NCBI GenBank assembly: GCA_017558145.1
Contig: JAFYWF010000100.1
Location: 162,666 to 226,665, forward strand
From: Lachnospiraceae bacterium
GTDB taxonomy: Bacteria > Bacillota > Clostridia > Lachnospirales > Lachnospiraceae
DNA: 64,000 nt
Reading direction: 5' to 3'
The notes beneath the pieces are model-generated. The model had not been told where the DNA came from and did not search any database. It saw only the letters and a program-made list of their open reading frames with translations. Position 1 is the stretch's first letter. Each line of letters opens with the position of its first letter. Position numbers and translations under genes: made by a program. Of this stretch, positions 38,530 to 47,773 are shown in pieces.

Positions 38530-39924
38530 TTATAATTCACAGTTATTTACAGTTCTTGGGAATGGAATTACGTCACGGATGTTGCTCATACCTGTTAAGT
38601 ACATTACGCAACGTTCAAATCCAAGACCAAATCCTGCATGACGCGCAGAACCGTATCTTCTAAGATCAAGATAGAATCCATAATCTTCTTTGTTAAGACC
38701 CATTTCATCCATTCTTGCTTCTAACAATTCAAGATTATCTTCTCTCTGGCTTCCTCCGATGATTTCACCGATACCCGGAACTAAACAGTCCATAGCAGCA
38801 ACTGTTTTTCCATCTTCGTTTAATTTCATGTAGAATGCTTTGATTTCCTTTGGATAATCAGTTACAAATACAGGACGTTTGAATTCTTTTTCTGTTAAGA
38901 ATCTTTCATGTTCTGTCTGTAAATCGCATCCCCAGTAAACTTTGTAATCAAATTCATCGTTATGTTTTTCAAGAATCTTGATTGCATCTGTATAAGTTAC
39001 ATGACCGAAATCAGAATTTACAACATGGTTTAATCTTTCGATTAATCCTTTGTCTACAAACTGGTTGAAGAACGCCATTTCTTCCGGTGCATTTTCTAAT
39101 ACATAACGGATAACATATTTAATCATAGATTCTGCTAACATCATATCGTCTTTTAAATCTGCAAAGCACATTTCCGGTTCAATCATCCAGAATTCTGCCG
39201 CATGACGAGTTGTGTTAGAATTTTCTGCACGGAAAGTTGGTCCAAATGTATAGATGTTCTTAAATGCAAATGCATAAGTTTCACCATTTAACTGACCACT
39301 TACAGTAAGGTTTGCAGGCTTTCCAAAGAAATCCTGTGAAAAATCAACTTTTCCATCTTCTGTCTTTGGAACATTGTCTAAATCCAAAGTCGTAACCTGG
39401 AACATTTCTCCAGCACCTTCACAGTCACTTCCTGTAATAAGTGGCGTATTTACATATACGAATTCTCTTTCCTGGAAGAATTTATGAATCGCATATGCTG
39501 CCATGGAACGTACACGGAATACCGCCTGGAATGTGTTAGTTCTCGCACGAAGATGAGAAATAGTACGAAGGTATTCAAAAGTATGACGTTTTTTCTGCAA
39601 TGGATAATCTGCTGTAGATGTACCTTCTACGTATACTTCTTCTGCCTGCATTTCAAATGGCTGTTTCGCATTTGGTGTTGCTACAATCGTTCCTGTTACG
39701 ATTACCGCTGCACCAATGTTCAATTTTGCAATTTCTTCAAAGTTATTGATTTTATTTGCATCATATACTACCTGTAAAGTTTCAAAAAAAGTTCCGTCAT
39801 TTACTACTAAGAAGCCAAAAGTCTTAGAGTCACGGTTTCCTCTTACCCAACCTCCTACAGTCACTTTTTTATCAGTATAACTGTCTCGGTTTCTATACAA
39901 TTCTTTTACACTTGTTAATTCCAT
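38530..39924 (-). CDS. asnS: Asparaginyl-tRNA synthetase
   Basis: A 464-residue class II synthetase. An N-terminal OB-fold anticodon-binding domain ([18 protein letters not shown]) is followed by the catalytic core with motif 2 [19 protein letters not shown] and motif 3 [16 protein letters not shown]. The C terminus [10 protein letters not shown] is typical of the AsnS/AspS subgroup, and the length and the SNTTRH stretch favour AsnS. It charges tRNA-Asn in the cytoplasm. A GGAGG site precedes the ATG. The 98-base upstream gap is too short for a T-box leader. Confidence 0.96.
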   Translation of the reverse strand: MELTSVKELYRNRDSYTDKKVTVGGWVRGNRDSKTFGFLVVNDGTFFETLQVVYDANKINNFEEIAKLNIGAAVIVTGTIVATPNAKQPFEMQAEEVYVEGTSTADYPLQKKRHTFEYLRTISHLRARTNTFQAVFRVRSMAAYAIHKFFQEREFVYVNTPLITGSDCEGAGEMFQVTTLDLDNVPKTEDGKVDFSQDFFGKPANLTVSGQLNGETYAFAFKNIYTFGPTFRAENSNTTRHAAEFWMIEPEMCFADLKDDMMLAESMIKYVIRYVLENAPEEMAFFNQFVDKGLIERLNHVVNSDFGHVTYTDAIKILEKHNDEFDYKVYWGCDLQTEHERFLTEKEFKRPVFVTDYPKEIKAFYMKLNEDGKTVAAMDCLVPGIGEIIGGSQREDNLELLEARMDEMGLNKEDYGFYLDLRRYGSARHAGFGLGFERCVMYLTGMSNIRDVIPFPRTVNNCEL

Positions 39925-40022
39925 ATTAGCCTCCTCAATTCTTTTGTATTTTTCTGTTTTTACTACTTAATCAACCCTAATTTTCTTCTATGGTCTTTTC
40001 GTAATTACAGCATCCATATTCT

Positions 40023-41153
40023 TTACTCTGTAATTTCAGTTACTTCTGTAATTGTAGCATTTTCTACCAAAAAATCCACTACTTTATTTAACAATAAACT
40101 ATCACGAAATTCTTCTACATCAATCATTGCTTTGAAATCGTCTGCACTGGTAGACCCATACTCTGCATATCTTTCTTCTACTGCAGCATTTAATTCTTCA
40201 TCACTGACTGAAATACCTTCTTCTTTTGCAATCTTCAAACAAACAAGAGCCTGTTTCGCTGAAACCTCTGCAGTAGCCTTATTTTCTGCCTCAAAAGCTT
40301 CACTATCCATTCCGTAATATGCTGCCATAAAAGTTTCTAAATCCATACCATACACACTGGCCTGATAGGTCATAGTATTCACAGTTGCGTCATAGAATTT
40401 ATCCACCAATGCCTGAGGCACCTCTGTTACGGTAGCTGCCTCTGTTATCTGAGTCAGAATTTGTGCTTCTACATCCTGCATAACACTCTGTGCTTTACTC
40501 TCTTCCAACATACTCTTCCAGTAAGCACGATATTCCTCTACCGTAGCAACATTATCCATACCCAAACCGGCTACATATTCATCTGTAAGCTCCGGAGTTA
40601 CGGAAGCATAAATTCCATTTACGGTTACCGTAAACACTACGTCTTCCCCGGCTAAATCTGCTGCTCCGTAATTTTCAGGAAACGTAAGGTTTAAATCTAC
40701 GGTTTCCCCTTTTTTCACACCTACAAGACCTTCTTCAAAGCCAGCAATAAAGCTTCCGGAACCTATCTCCAAGTCATATCCCTGAGAAGTTCCACCATCA
40801 AAGGCAACACCATCTTTTTTTCCTTCGAAATCAATGTTTACGACATCACCGTTTTCTACCACATCTCTATCAGTAACTTCCTTCAATTCTGAAGATGCAG
40901 AAAACAAATATGCAATATAACTGTCCAGCTCTTCCTCGCTAATGTTGGTTTCACCTTTTACAGCTTCTATCCCTTTGTAATCTCCCAGAACTACATTTTC
41001 TTCAACGTCAATATCTTTCAAATACAATTTACTTTCCGTTGCAGTTTGGTTATTCAAATTTTCTGTTGTACTTTTGCTTCCTTCATTAGAACAACCAATC
41101 AGTTGTAAACCAATCAGCCCCATCACCAAGCCTAACACTAATTTTCTTTTCAT
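40023..41153 (-). CDS. Exported trigger-factor-like peptidyl-prolyl isomerase lipoprotein
   Basis: A 376-residue protein with a lipoprotein signal (MKRKLVLGLVMGLIGLQ, lipobox LIGC at residues 18-21), a short linker, an FKBP-type isomerase domain (VNIDFEGKKDGVAFDGGTS, SGSFIAGFEEGLVG, ENYGAADLAGEDVVF) and a helical C-terminal domain like that of trigger factor. The ribosome-binding N-terminal domain of trigger factor is missing, which fits export. It probably assists folding of secreted proteins at the membrane surface. It lies 98 bases upstream of asnS. Confidence 0.9.
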   Translation of the reverse strand: MKRKLVLGLVMGLIGLQLIGCSNEGSKSTTENLNNQTATESKLYLKDIDVEENVVLGDYKGIEAVKGETNISEEELDSYIAYLFSASSELKEVTDRDVVENGDVVNIDFEGKKDGVAFDGGTSQGYDLEIGSGSFIAGFEEGLVGVKKGETVDLNLTFPENYGAADLAGEDVVFTVTVNGIYASVTPELTDEYVAGLGMDNVATVEEYRAYWKSMLEESKAQSVMQDVEAQILTQITEAATVTEVPQALVDKFYDATVNTMTYQASVYGMDLETFMAAYYGMDSEAFEAENKATAEVSAKQALVCLKIAKEEGISVSDEELNAAVEERYAEYGSTSADDFKAMIDVEEFRDSLLLNKVVDFLVENATITEVTEITE

Positions 41154-41236
41154 AATATCCTCTCATTCCGTGAAAAAGCTCTTACTTTTTCATTTCCTAC
41201 AAAATGTAACTATTCTGTTATAACACATTTATATCG

Positions 41237-42544
41237 TTATAGCAAGGGTGAGAGCAGTCTGGAAATCTGCTCTTTTACGCGTATTATCAGGCTTCTGGAA
41301 ACATATTCCTGACATGTCAGTTCTTGACAATCCTGCAAATCCTGTTCAAATATCTGACACATTTTTTTCACTTCTTCCGATCCATATACTATTGCATTCA
41401 CTTCATAATTCAAATAAAAACTTCGAATATCCATATTCGCCGTTCCAAAGCAATATACATCCTCATCCATTATAATTCCTTTGGCATGCAAAAAACCTTT
41501 TTGGTAAATATATATTTTTGCTCCATGCTTTAATAATTGTGCAGCGTAATATCTAGTGGCCCAATATACAAACATGTGATCCGGCTTGCAGGGAATCATA
41601 AGTTCCACCCTTTTCCCCGAAAGAAGTGCCAACTTCAAAGCATTCAAAACTGCCGTATCCGGAATAAAATATGGTGTTTGAATACGAATAATTTTGCCAG
41701 CATTTCCAATACATCTTAAATACACATTTCGTATATGTGGAGTATCTGATGCAGGTCCGCTGGTCACTATTTGCACCGTACTTCCTTTTTTTCCGCCTTG
41801 ATAGACATTACATTTTTCCTTTTCCCCCCAGTCCCTCAGGAATACATTTCTCAAAGAATTCACTCCACTTCCTACAATTTTAAAATGAGTATCTCTCCAA
41901 TGTCCAAATTTAGAATCCATTCCCAGGTACTCTTTTCCTACATTATATCCTCCAATATATCCAATGTACTGATCTACTACCACTATCTTTCTATGATTAC
42001 GATAATTAAAGCCACAAATAACAGACAAAAAATTTCTTATTACACTGTGCCTATAACATTTCACTAAAATCCCCTTTTGACGCATTTGTGTCCAACGTCT
42101 TTTTTTAATTTTTCGACTTCCAAAAGCATCGTATAATACTCTGACTTTCACTCCTTGGGAAGCTTTTTCATATAAAATTTGACAGAGTTTATCCAACAAA
42201 AAGTCTTCCTTATAAATATAATATTGTATTAAAATTTCTTTTTTTGCATTCTGCAAATCCTCTAATAAGCTTTGGAATTTTTCTTCTCCATGAATTAAAA
42301 TTCTTACTTGATTATCTTCCGTTACACTTTCTGGATTATCTCTAACATTTCCTTGCTCTTCTTTTTGCACTCCCTGACCTGTCAAAAAATATAAACACAA
42401 ACCTACAAGCGGAAGATTTAACAACAATAATATCCACGCCCAGGTGCTCTGCGTTTCTTTTTGTCCACAAAACACCAACCTGATAACCAAAAATAAATTA
42501 ATACACCATACAATAAACCTGATGATTTCCATTTCATTCTCCAT
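41237..42544 (-). CDS. cls: Cardiolipin synthase
   Basis: The 435-residue protein begins with two membrane helices in the first 55 residues (PLD nuclease N-terminal segment) and then carries two phospholipase-D catalytic motifs: HRKIVVVDQYIGYIGG near residue 183 and HAKGIIMDEDVYCFGTAN near 358, each with the H-x-K-x4-D pattern. It condenses two phosphatidylglycerols to cardiolipin in the membrane. All key residues are intact. It stands alone between the trigger-factor-like lipoprotein and a divergent small gene. Confidence 0.95.
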   Translation of the reverse strand: MENEMEIIRFIVWCINLFLVIRLVFCGQKETQSTWAWILLLLNLPLVGLCLYFLTGQGVQKEEQGNVRDNPESVTEDNQVRILIHGEEKFQSLLEDLQNAKKEILIQYYIYKEDFLLDKLCQILYEKASQGVKVRVLYDAFGSRKIKKRRWTQMRQKGILVKCYRHSVIRNFLSVICGFNYRNHRKIVVVDQYIGYIGGYNVGKEYLGMDSKFGHWRDTHFKIVGSGVNSLRNVFLRDWGEKEKCNVYQGGKKGSTVQIVTSGPASDTPHIRNVYLRCIGNAGKIIRIQTPYFIPDTAVLNALKLALLSGKRVELMIPCKPDHMFVYWATRYYAAQLLKHGAKIYIYQKGFLHAKGIIMDEDVYCFGTANMDIRSFYLNYEVNAIVYGSEEVKKMCQIFEQDLQDCQELTCQEYVSRSLIIRVKEQISRLLSPLL

Positions 42545-42643
42545 TGCATTTTCTATATATAACTATTCCCTATCGCCTTCTGATAGACATCTAAAAAAGA
42601 GTACCGAGATATAACATTTCTTATAGATATACCCATGATTTGC

Positions 42644-42672
42644 TTGCGCAAACCAAAAACACATGTTAAAAT
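42644..42672 (+). promoter_or_regulatory. Sigma-A-like promoter for the small membrane-anchored gene
   Basis: TTGCGC, 17 bases, TAAAAT, 42 bases before the GTG start at 42715. Confidence 0.55.
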
Positions 42673-42714
42673 GTTTACAATTGGTTAAAAATGTATTATA
42701 AGGAGGAACAAAAC

Positions 42715-43191
42715 GTGAAGGTTGGTACAATCGTACTCATCATCGTTTTACTCGTTTTAGTTGCAGCTGTAGTTGCTTTATATTTTTTAGGTAAAAAAGC
42801 ACAAAAAAGACAAGCAGAACAACAGCAGCAAATTGAAGCAATGAAACAGACAGTTTCCATGCTGATTATCGATAAAAAACGAATGAAGATGAAAGATGCA
42901 AATTTACCACAGCAGGTTATGGATTCTGCAAGTAGATTTGCAAAAAATACGAAACTTCCTGTAGTAAAGGCTAAAATTGGTCCACAAATCATGACCTTGA
43001 TTGCTGATGAAAAGATTTTTGACAGTATTCCTGTGAAAAAAGAAGTGAAAGCAACTGTTAGCGGTATTTACATTACAGGCGTAAAAGGACTTCATGGAAA
43101 AACCGCCCCTGTGGAACAAAAGAAAAAAGGTTGGTGGAAACGTACCGTGGAAGCAGCACAGGAAAAAGCTGGTGCTAAATCTGTAAAATAG
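42715..43191 (+). CDS. Small membrane-anchored protein, unknown function
   Basis: About 158 residues: an N-terminal membrane helix (TIVLIIVLLVLVAAVVALYFLG), a charged Gln-rich coiled-coil segment, and a basic C-terminal domain with KTAPVEQKKKGWWKRTVE. The GTG at 42715 is the likely start because AGGAGG stands eight bases before it; an ATG 24 bases upstream includes that ribosome-binding site inside the coding frame. The anchor plus charged tail suggests a bitopic protein with a cytoplasmic body. Family not recognised. It ends at a hairpin terminator shared with the convergent CPBP gene. Confidence 0.75.
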   Translation: MKVGTIVLIIVLLVLVAAVVALYFLGKKAQKRQAEQQQQIEAMKQTVSMLIIDKKRMKMKDANLPQQVMDSASRFAKNTKLPVVKAKIGPQIMTLIADEKIFDSIPVKKEVKATVSGIYITGVKGLHGKTAPVEQKKKGWWKRTVEAAQEKAGAKSVK

Positions 43192-43200
43192 TTAAAAAAA

Positions 43201-43229
43201 AAGGAATTTTTGCAATGCAAAAATTCCTT
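43201..43229. terminator. Bidirectional hairpin terminator
   Basis: AAGGAATTTTTGCA pairs with TGCAAAAATTCCTT and is followed by a T run on the plus strand and by a T run (from the A run at 43194-43202) on the minus strand. It separates two convergent genes. Confidence 0.9.
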
Positions 43230-43236
43230 TTTTTAT

Positions 43237-44160
43237 TTATCCCATTATTGCGGTTGCCACCGCTTCCAAAACCATATAAATAAATGCAAGCAAAAGTGCA
43301 ACAATAAGAGCCGGTGATATCCGACATTTGCTATTGTTATCTTTTACAAACAAGTTTTTTAATTCTTCCTTATGCCCTTCTCTATCTGCAATAAAAACAA
43401 GCAAGCACACTGCTAAAACTGTAGTCACAGATGCAACAATGCCATAAATTCCAATGGTAATAAATAATTCTTGTTTTGATATAGACGCAGCGTCTTCCAT
43501 GAGACTTCCCGGCATAATGTATTCCGTCAAAAACATCATGCAGACAGACTGTGCATTAATAATCATGTGCATCAATACCGATGCCCATATGCTACCTGTC
43601 GCAATCATTAAAAACGCTAGTGCAATTCCTATTACAAAAGCATAACCTGTCTGATTTAAGTTCATATGCATAAATCCAAACACTAATGCAGATAAAAAAA
43701 TTGCACCCATGGCATTCCCGTCTTTTCGATAACTATGATACATAATTCCTCGAAACACAAATTCTTCCGAAAAAGGTCCTACCATAGCAATCATAAGAAA
43801 CGCTATCGGGAAAGGCACTGCTAAAACCTCACTACTCATAGCAACCACGGTATTATCTACAAATAACATACTAATCGCATTTACCACCGTTACCAGAGGC
43901 ATACAAAGCAGAGTATACAGTATTGTTAAAAATATTGTTGAAATTTTAATTTTTTGAAATCCTAAGTCAGATGCGTGTATTTTATCTTTCCCCCAAAATA
44001 CACAAATGCAGGCAGGTAATAAAATTACTAACTGGCTCACTGCCAGATTTGCAATGATTCCTAAAGAAAAAAACTGACTGCCCACTATCAGTATGAAAAT
44101 CAACACAAAGTGCATCAATACTACTGAAAGGAACAGTCGGTTGGCTTTTTTACTATTCAT
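43237..44160 (-). CDS. CPBP-family intramembrane metalloprotease
   Basis: A 307-residue polytopic protein of about eight helices. The catalytic motifs of the CPBP (Abi/Rce1) family are present: SEEFVFRGIMYHSYR (EExxxR) near residue 130, FGFMHMN near 158 and HMIINAQ near 195. Such proteins cleave membrane substrates or protect against bacteriocins. It lies 10 bases after the small gene at 44170-44403 and they probably share the promoter at 44465. The substrate is unknown. Confidence 0.9.
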   Translation of the reverse strand: MNSKKANRLFLSVVLMHFVLIFILIVGSQFFSLGIIANLAVSQLVILLPACICVFWGKDKIHASDLGFQKIKISTIFLTILYTLLCMPLVTVVNAISMLFVDNTVVAMSSEVLAVPFPIAFLMIAMVGPFSEEFVFRGIMYHSYRKDGNAMGAIFLSALVFGFMHMNLNQTGYAFVIGIALAFLMIATGSIWASVLMHMIINAQSVCMMFLTEYIMPGSLMEDAASISKQELFITIGIYGIVASVTTVLAVCLLVFIADREGHKEELKNLFVKDNNSKCRISPALIVALLLAFIYMVLEAVATAIMG

Positions 44161-44169
44161 TCGATCGAA

Positions 44170-44403
44170 TTAGTTTTCCATCATGAAGTTCATTAATTTT
44201 TTTGTATCTTCAGGTTCATATGCAATAATTTCTAATTCTGCAATAGTTCCATCGGAAAAGATTTTTGCCATAGAAACATACTGACAAAGCTTAGATTTTA
44301 AATTTAATCTATCACCTTCACCTGTTACTAATTCTACTTTACCTGTACAACTATCAACTACTTCAAAAAATTTTTCTACATTACTAATATTCTGGATTTT
44401 CAT
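44170..44403 (-). CDS. Small conserved-looking cytoplasmic protein
   Basis: 77 residues from the ATG at 44403: MKIQNISNVEKFFEVVD, then CTGKVELVTGEGDRLNLK and a C-terminal YEPEDTKKLMNFMMEN. The composition is typical of a folded cytoplasmic protein; no family recognised with certainty. The size and the ligand-free appearance recall HPr-fold proteins, but the histidine motif is absent. A GAGGAG site six bases before the ATG favours this start over a longer frame. Likely cotranscribed with the CPBP protease. Confidence 0.7.
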   Translation of the reverse strand: MKIQNISNVEKFFEVVDSCTGKVELVTGEGDRLNLKSKLCQYVSMAKIFSDGTIAELEIIAYEPEDTKKLMNFMMEN

Positions 44404-44464
44404 ATAAATCTCCTCTCTGTCACTTTCTGCGACACACAAATAAACATTTGTTGTTTACGCTCCG

Positions 44465-44493
44465 ATTATATCTTTTTTTTCCAAAAACTTCAA
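44465..44493 (-). promoter_or_regulatory. Sigma-A-like promoter for the 77-residue gene and CPBP protease
   Basis: On the minus strand TTGAAG, 17 bases, TATAAT, 62 bases before the ATG at 44403. Confidence 0.7.
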
Positions 44494-44523
44494 TACTTTC
44501 CCTTTGTTCAACTATACAAATTT

Positions 44524-45384
44524 TTACTTTAAACGAATAGATTTTTCGGTAATTTCAATCTTCCCGGACTTCAACAAATGGCCTACTGCTTTTTTAAATT
44601 CATTTTTGCTCATCTGTAACTCCCTTTTAATAACTTCAGGATTTGCTTTATCATTAAAAGGCAGAGCTCCATCAAAGCTATCAATTACTTCTAATACCTT
44701 TTCTGCATCTATTAAAATTTGTGCCAAGGCCTTTTCACGAATAGATAAATCTAACTTTCCATCCTCTTTTACTGCAACTATTCTGGCTGAAATCTTATCT
44801 CCTACTTTTACATTTCCAAAAAAATCCTTCTTCGGAATTAAGCCGGAGTACTGATTATCTACTGCTACAAAAGCACCAAAATTCTCGCTGATTTCGTATA
44901 CAACGCCTTCCACTCTATCATCTTTTTTATAAGGACTATTAAGACTTAAATGATGATAAACCTTCATGGTAGCACACAGACGACTACTTTTATCAATGTA
45001 CAATGCTACCAAACATTCCTCCCCGTCTTTTACTTTTCTGGTTTGTTCTCTAAATGGTAAAAATAAATCTTTTTCCAATCCCCAATCCAGGAAAGCTCCC
45101 ATTTTTCCCACTTGGGCAACTTTTAATACTTTCACTTCATTCATCATTAATAAAGGCGTGTTGGTTGTTGCAATCAGACGATCCTTAGAATCCTTATATA
45201 AAAATACTTCCAACTTATCACCAATAGCAACACCTTGTGGAACCTGTTTTATTGGAAGAAGTACTCTTTCTTCTCCGGTTGCATCATCCGGATGTTTTAA
45301 ATAAACTCCAAATTCCACTTTTTTCATAATTTCCAATGTTTGTTTTTCACCTAATTTTAACATCTTTATTTCCTCTATTTTCAT
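44524..45384 (-). CDS. cvfB: CvfB-like S1 RNA-binding protein
   Basis: A protein of 286 residues with repeated S1-like beta barrels (KVAQVGKMGAFLDWGLEKD near residue 68 and VEGVVYEISENFGAFVAVD near 150) and a C-terminal winged helix (EFKKAVGHLLKSGKIEITE). This is the layout of CvfB/YitL proteins, RNA-binding regulators that affect virulence and stress genes in Firmicutes. Its start overlaps the stop of the thioesterase gene by four bases, so translation is coupled. No catalytic motif. Confidence 0.9.
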   Translation of the reverse strand: MKIEEIKMLKLGEKQTLEIMKKVEFGVYLKHPDDATGEERVLLPIKQVPQGVAIGDKLEVFLYKDSKDRLIATTNTPLLMMNEVKVLKVAQVGKMGAFLDWGLEKDLFLPFREQTRKVKDGEECLVALYIDKSSRLCATMKVYHHLSLNSPYKKDDRVEGVVYEISENFGAFVAVDNQYSGLIPKKDFFGNVKVGDKISARIVAVKEDGKLDLSIREKALAQILIDAEKVLEVIDSFDGALPFNDKANPEVIKRELQMSKNEFKKAVGHLLKSGKIEITEKSIRLK

Positions 45385-46088
45385 TTCCCTTCAAATTCTA
45401 CTACTACATACGGTTTCTTACTCTCATCACACAAACAAACCGTAACTTTATTTCCGTCCTCATAAGTATAAGGATATATAACATCTTGTAAATGCGCCTG
45501 ATTTTTATATTCTGCCCTCATTTGGCAAATATGAAATTCTTCCGGTAAATACACTGCTGCCATTTTGATATACTGCCCATTATTTACATGATTGTTGCAA
45601 TCCAAATGATGACGTTCTATGGTAATAGAATTTTTTGCTTCTTCTTTTCCACAAATAGCAATTTTTCTGGGAAGATAATTCATTTCTATTTTATCTTCCT
45701 TAGGATAAGCTTCTGCAACCTCTGATGGTATTTTCATCGGCAACATTTTTTCCATATCAATTAAAGTCCATAAAGTATCTGCCGTTACAATTCTTTTGCG
45801 CTCTTTATTTTCCATGAAAAAATTACGCTTTCCAAAAAATCCTTTAAAATCATAGGGTATCGTACATATATGAATGGTATCCCCTAATTCCGGGTATTCT
45901 TCAATCACAACCTGCCAATAAGATAACACCCAAGTCAGATTTTGAGGTAATAAATAAGAAAACCCTACACCCAAGTCTTCTGTCTGAAACGTAGAACAAT
46001 CCTGAAAATAATCCACGATTGCTTCTAATGTTAATTTTCTCTTTTTATCTGTCTCGCTAAAACGAACTCTGCTTTCAAATTGATACAT
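45381..46088 (-). CDS. Acyl-ACP thioesterase (FatA-like)
   Basis: The product of about 235 residues has two hot-dog folds. It starts MYQFESRVRFSETD and continues ITLEAIVDYFQDCS-like sequence; the second half has the catalytic-site stretch HHLDCNNHVNNGQYIKMA (N-x-H-V-N-N), characteristic of acyl-ACP thioesterases. It releases free fatty acids from acyl carrier protein. The start at 46088 is chosen because the fold begins there; neither it nor the upstream ATG at 46115 has a strong ribosome-binding site. Coupled to cvfB by a four-base overlap. Confidence 0.92.
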   Translation of the reverse strand: MYQFESRVRFSETDKKRKLTLEAIVDYFQDCSTFQTEDLGVGFSYLLPQNLTWVLSYWQVVIEEYPELGDTIHICTIPYDFKGFFGKRNFFMENKERKRIVTADTLWTLIDMEKMLPMKIPSEVAEAYPKEDKIEMNYLPRKIAICGKEEAKNSITIERHHLDCNNHVNNGQYIKMAAVYLPEEFHICQMRAEYKNQAHLQDVIYPYTYEDGNKVTVCLCDESKKPYVVVEFEGK

Positions 46089-46278
46089 ATATTTTATTCC
46101 ATTTCTATTAATCATACATTTGGTTAAACGATTCGTGTATTTTCATCGAGCCGTGAATTATTGTACCATATTTCTTCTTTCATTGTCACAAAAAGATTTT
46201 GTTTTTATTATATATTCCCTGCCTTCCTTACAAATAAATTTATTTTTTTAATTTTTTTCTTAAAAAAACTTGAAATCA

Positions 46279-46306
46279 TTGACTTTCCGACAATTCAATG
46301 TACAAT
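46279..46306 (+). promoter_or_regulatory. Sigma-A-like promoter for the DUF6465 gene
   Basis: TTGACT, 16 bases, TACAAT, 30 bases upstream of the start codon; AAGGAGG follows as a strong ribosome-binding site. Confidence 0.7.
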
Positions 46307-46336
46307 ATTCTTTGGGGTAAATAGAAGGAGGTATAA

Positions 46337-46558
46337 ATGAAAGCAAAAGATACTGGTGTGAAATACGAAGTTCTGGTTCAGTATGACGGACTTGAATCCA
46401 ATCTTTCTGAAATCTATGAACGCGTAAAAAGAACATATATAGAATCCGGACATGACATTGAGTCATTCAAAGAAATCAAATTATATATCAAGCCACAAGA
46501 TTTTACTGCTTATTATGTAATCAATGGAGACTACACCGGAAAAGTAGGATTATTTTAA
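46337..46558 (+). CDS. DUF6465-like small protein
   Basis: A 73-residue protein: MKAKDTGVKYEVLVQYDG, a helical middle part and EIKLYIKPQDFTAYYVIN. This is the pattern of the short DUF6465 proteins that Lachnospiraceae carry in single copies; some have a longer Lys/Ala-rich N terminus, which is missing here. Function unknown. It has its own promoter, a near-perfect ribosome-binding site 6 bases before ATG and its own terminator, so it is a strongly set monocistronic gene. Confidence 0.85.
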   Translation: MKAKDTGVKYEVLVQYDGLESNLSEIYERVKRTYIESGHDIESFKEIKLYIKPQDFTAYYVINGDYTGKVGLF

Positions 46559-46562
46559 AAAC

Positions 46563-46599
46563 AAAGCCATTACATTCACATAGGAATGCAATGGCTTTT
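46563..46599. terminator. Hairpin terminator after the DUF6465 gene
   Basis: AAAGCCATT-CATTC arms pair with GAATG-AATGGCTTT with one mismatch; TTTTCTT follows on the plus strand. It also faces the end of the convergent acyltransferase gene. Confidence 0.85.
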
Positions 46600-46607
46600 C
46601 TTATCTT

Positions 46608-47720
46608 CTATTTTGATTTTAATGTAAAAATCATTTTTTTCACACTCTCCTCTATTTTCTTTATGCATAAAGAAAATAAAATTCCAACAAGTAAATAAAT
46701 CCATTTACTATTTTCCATGGAACCAATAAGATAACGATATTCATAAGACGTAAAATACATCGTAGAATCAAAATCAGAAAATACATTTCCTACCCGAGAT
46801 ACAAAATATAGAATAGTATTCACAATCCAAAATCCCAGCATGTGATGCATCATAATGGAAAACGAGTTTTTACCAATGATATCGATAACATTCCCCGGCT
46901 TCCATAAAGGCTCTATCAACGTGGCAACCCCTAGCCAAAATAAAATTCCGGTTGCAGTTGTAACATACGGAACCCATGCGCTGCTTCCAAATCCTGTACA
47001 CCACACGGCACTATAACCAATCTGTCCCTTTGTCCATAGTACCGTAACATATTGAATCAACAATACAATCCCAAAGTAATATACTTTAGGAATTTTCTCT
47101 ATTTTTTCTTCTAGTACATTTTTATAAAAATGTCCCATTTGAAACATAGGAAACAAAAATAACACACATCCAATGTGTTTATAATATCCCCAAACACTTC
47201 CTCGTTTTGCCAGCCAAACCACGAGTATACCAATCACCAAGGCAGAAACTAAAATAAAAATTTCTTTTTTTAAATGAATAACATCCAGAAGTTTTCTCAG
47301 AAAAATATTCATTACTTCTATCAAGAATAATACCGGAACAAACCATGCCGCAAAATTAAATCCATATTGATGACCACCCAGGAAAGGATCTAACAACAAA
47401 CTTTTTATCGTTATTGTACTGCCAATTTGAAATCCAAAGCCATGTAATCCGGTTACAACTATTCCATATATTAAGTTCCACAAATAATAAGGCAATAATA
47501 AATGTCTCATTTTTTTAATTAAATAATTTTTGATATTGTATTCATTCTCTACCTTGTAAAAATATCCGGAAATAAAAACAAATACTCCCACATGAAAAGA
47601 ATAATAGGGAAACATCCCCGCCATATCAAAAACACCCAAATTTGCGTGTCCTGCCACCACAAATATTATGGCAAGCGCAGATAAAATTCGAAATCTAGGA
47701 TTGATTTTTTTCTCTGTCAT
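46608..47720 (-). CDS. Acyltransferase family 3 membrane protein
   Basis: The 370-residue protein has about ten membrane helices. The N terminus ILSALAIIFVVAGHANLG holds the conserved His-near-helix-1 seen in acyltransferase-3 (OafA-like) enzymes, which acetylate sugars of surface polymers. The family often has R/K-rich first-helix flanks, present here as KKINPRFR. It is the last of four same-strand genes behind the shell-protein gene, with a 53-base gap, so it may belong to that operon or be independent. Substrate unknown. Confidence 0.85.
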   Translation of the reverse strand: MTEKKINPRFRILSALAIIFVVAGHANLGVFDMAGMFPYYSFHVGVFVFISGYFYKVENEYNIKNYLIKKMRHLLLPYYLWNLIYGIVVTGLHGFGFQIGSTITIKSLLLDPFLGGHQYGFNFAAWFVPVLFLIEVMNIFLRKLLDVIHLKKEIFILVSALVIGILVVWLAKRGSVWGYYKHIGCVLFLFPMFQMGHFYKNVLEEKIEKIPKVYYFGIVLLIQYVTVLWTKGQIGYSAVWCTGFGSSAWVPYVTTATGILFWLGVATLIEPLWKPGNVIDIIGKNSFSIMMHHMLGFWIVNTILYFVSRVGNVFSDFDSTMYFTSYEYRYLIGSMENSKWIYLLVGILFSLCIKKIEESVKKMIFTLKSK

Positions 47721-47773
47721 ATTTTTATCCCATGTTACTTTTCTGCAAAAATCAGAAATCTCTTTAACTAAAC

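Noticed and set aside
39925..40022. T-box leader before asnS
   Set aside because: The gap of 98 bases is too short for a T-box and shows no antiterminator pattern.
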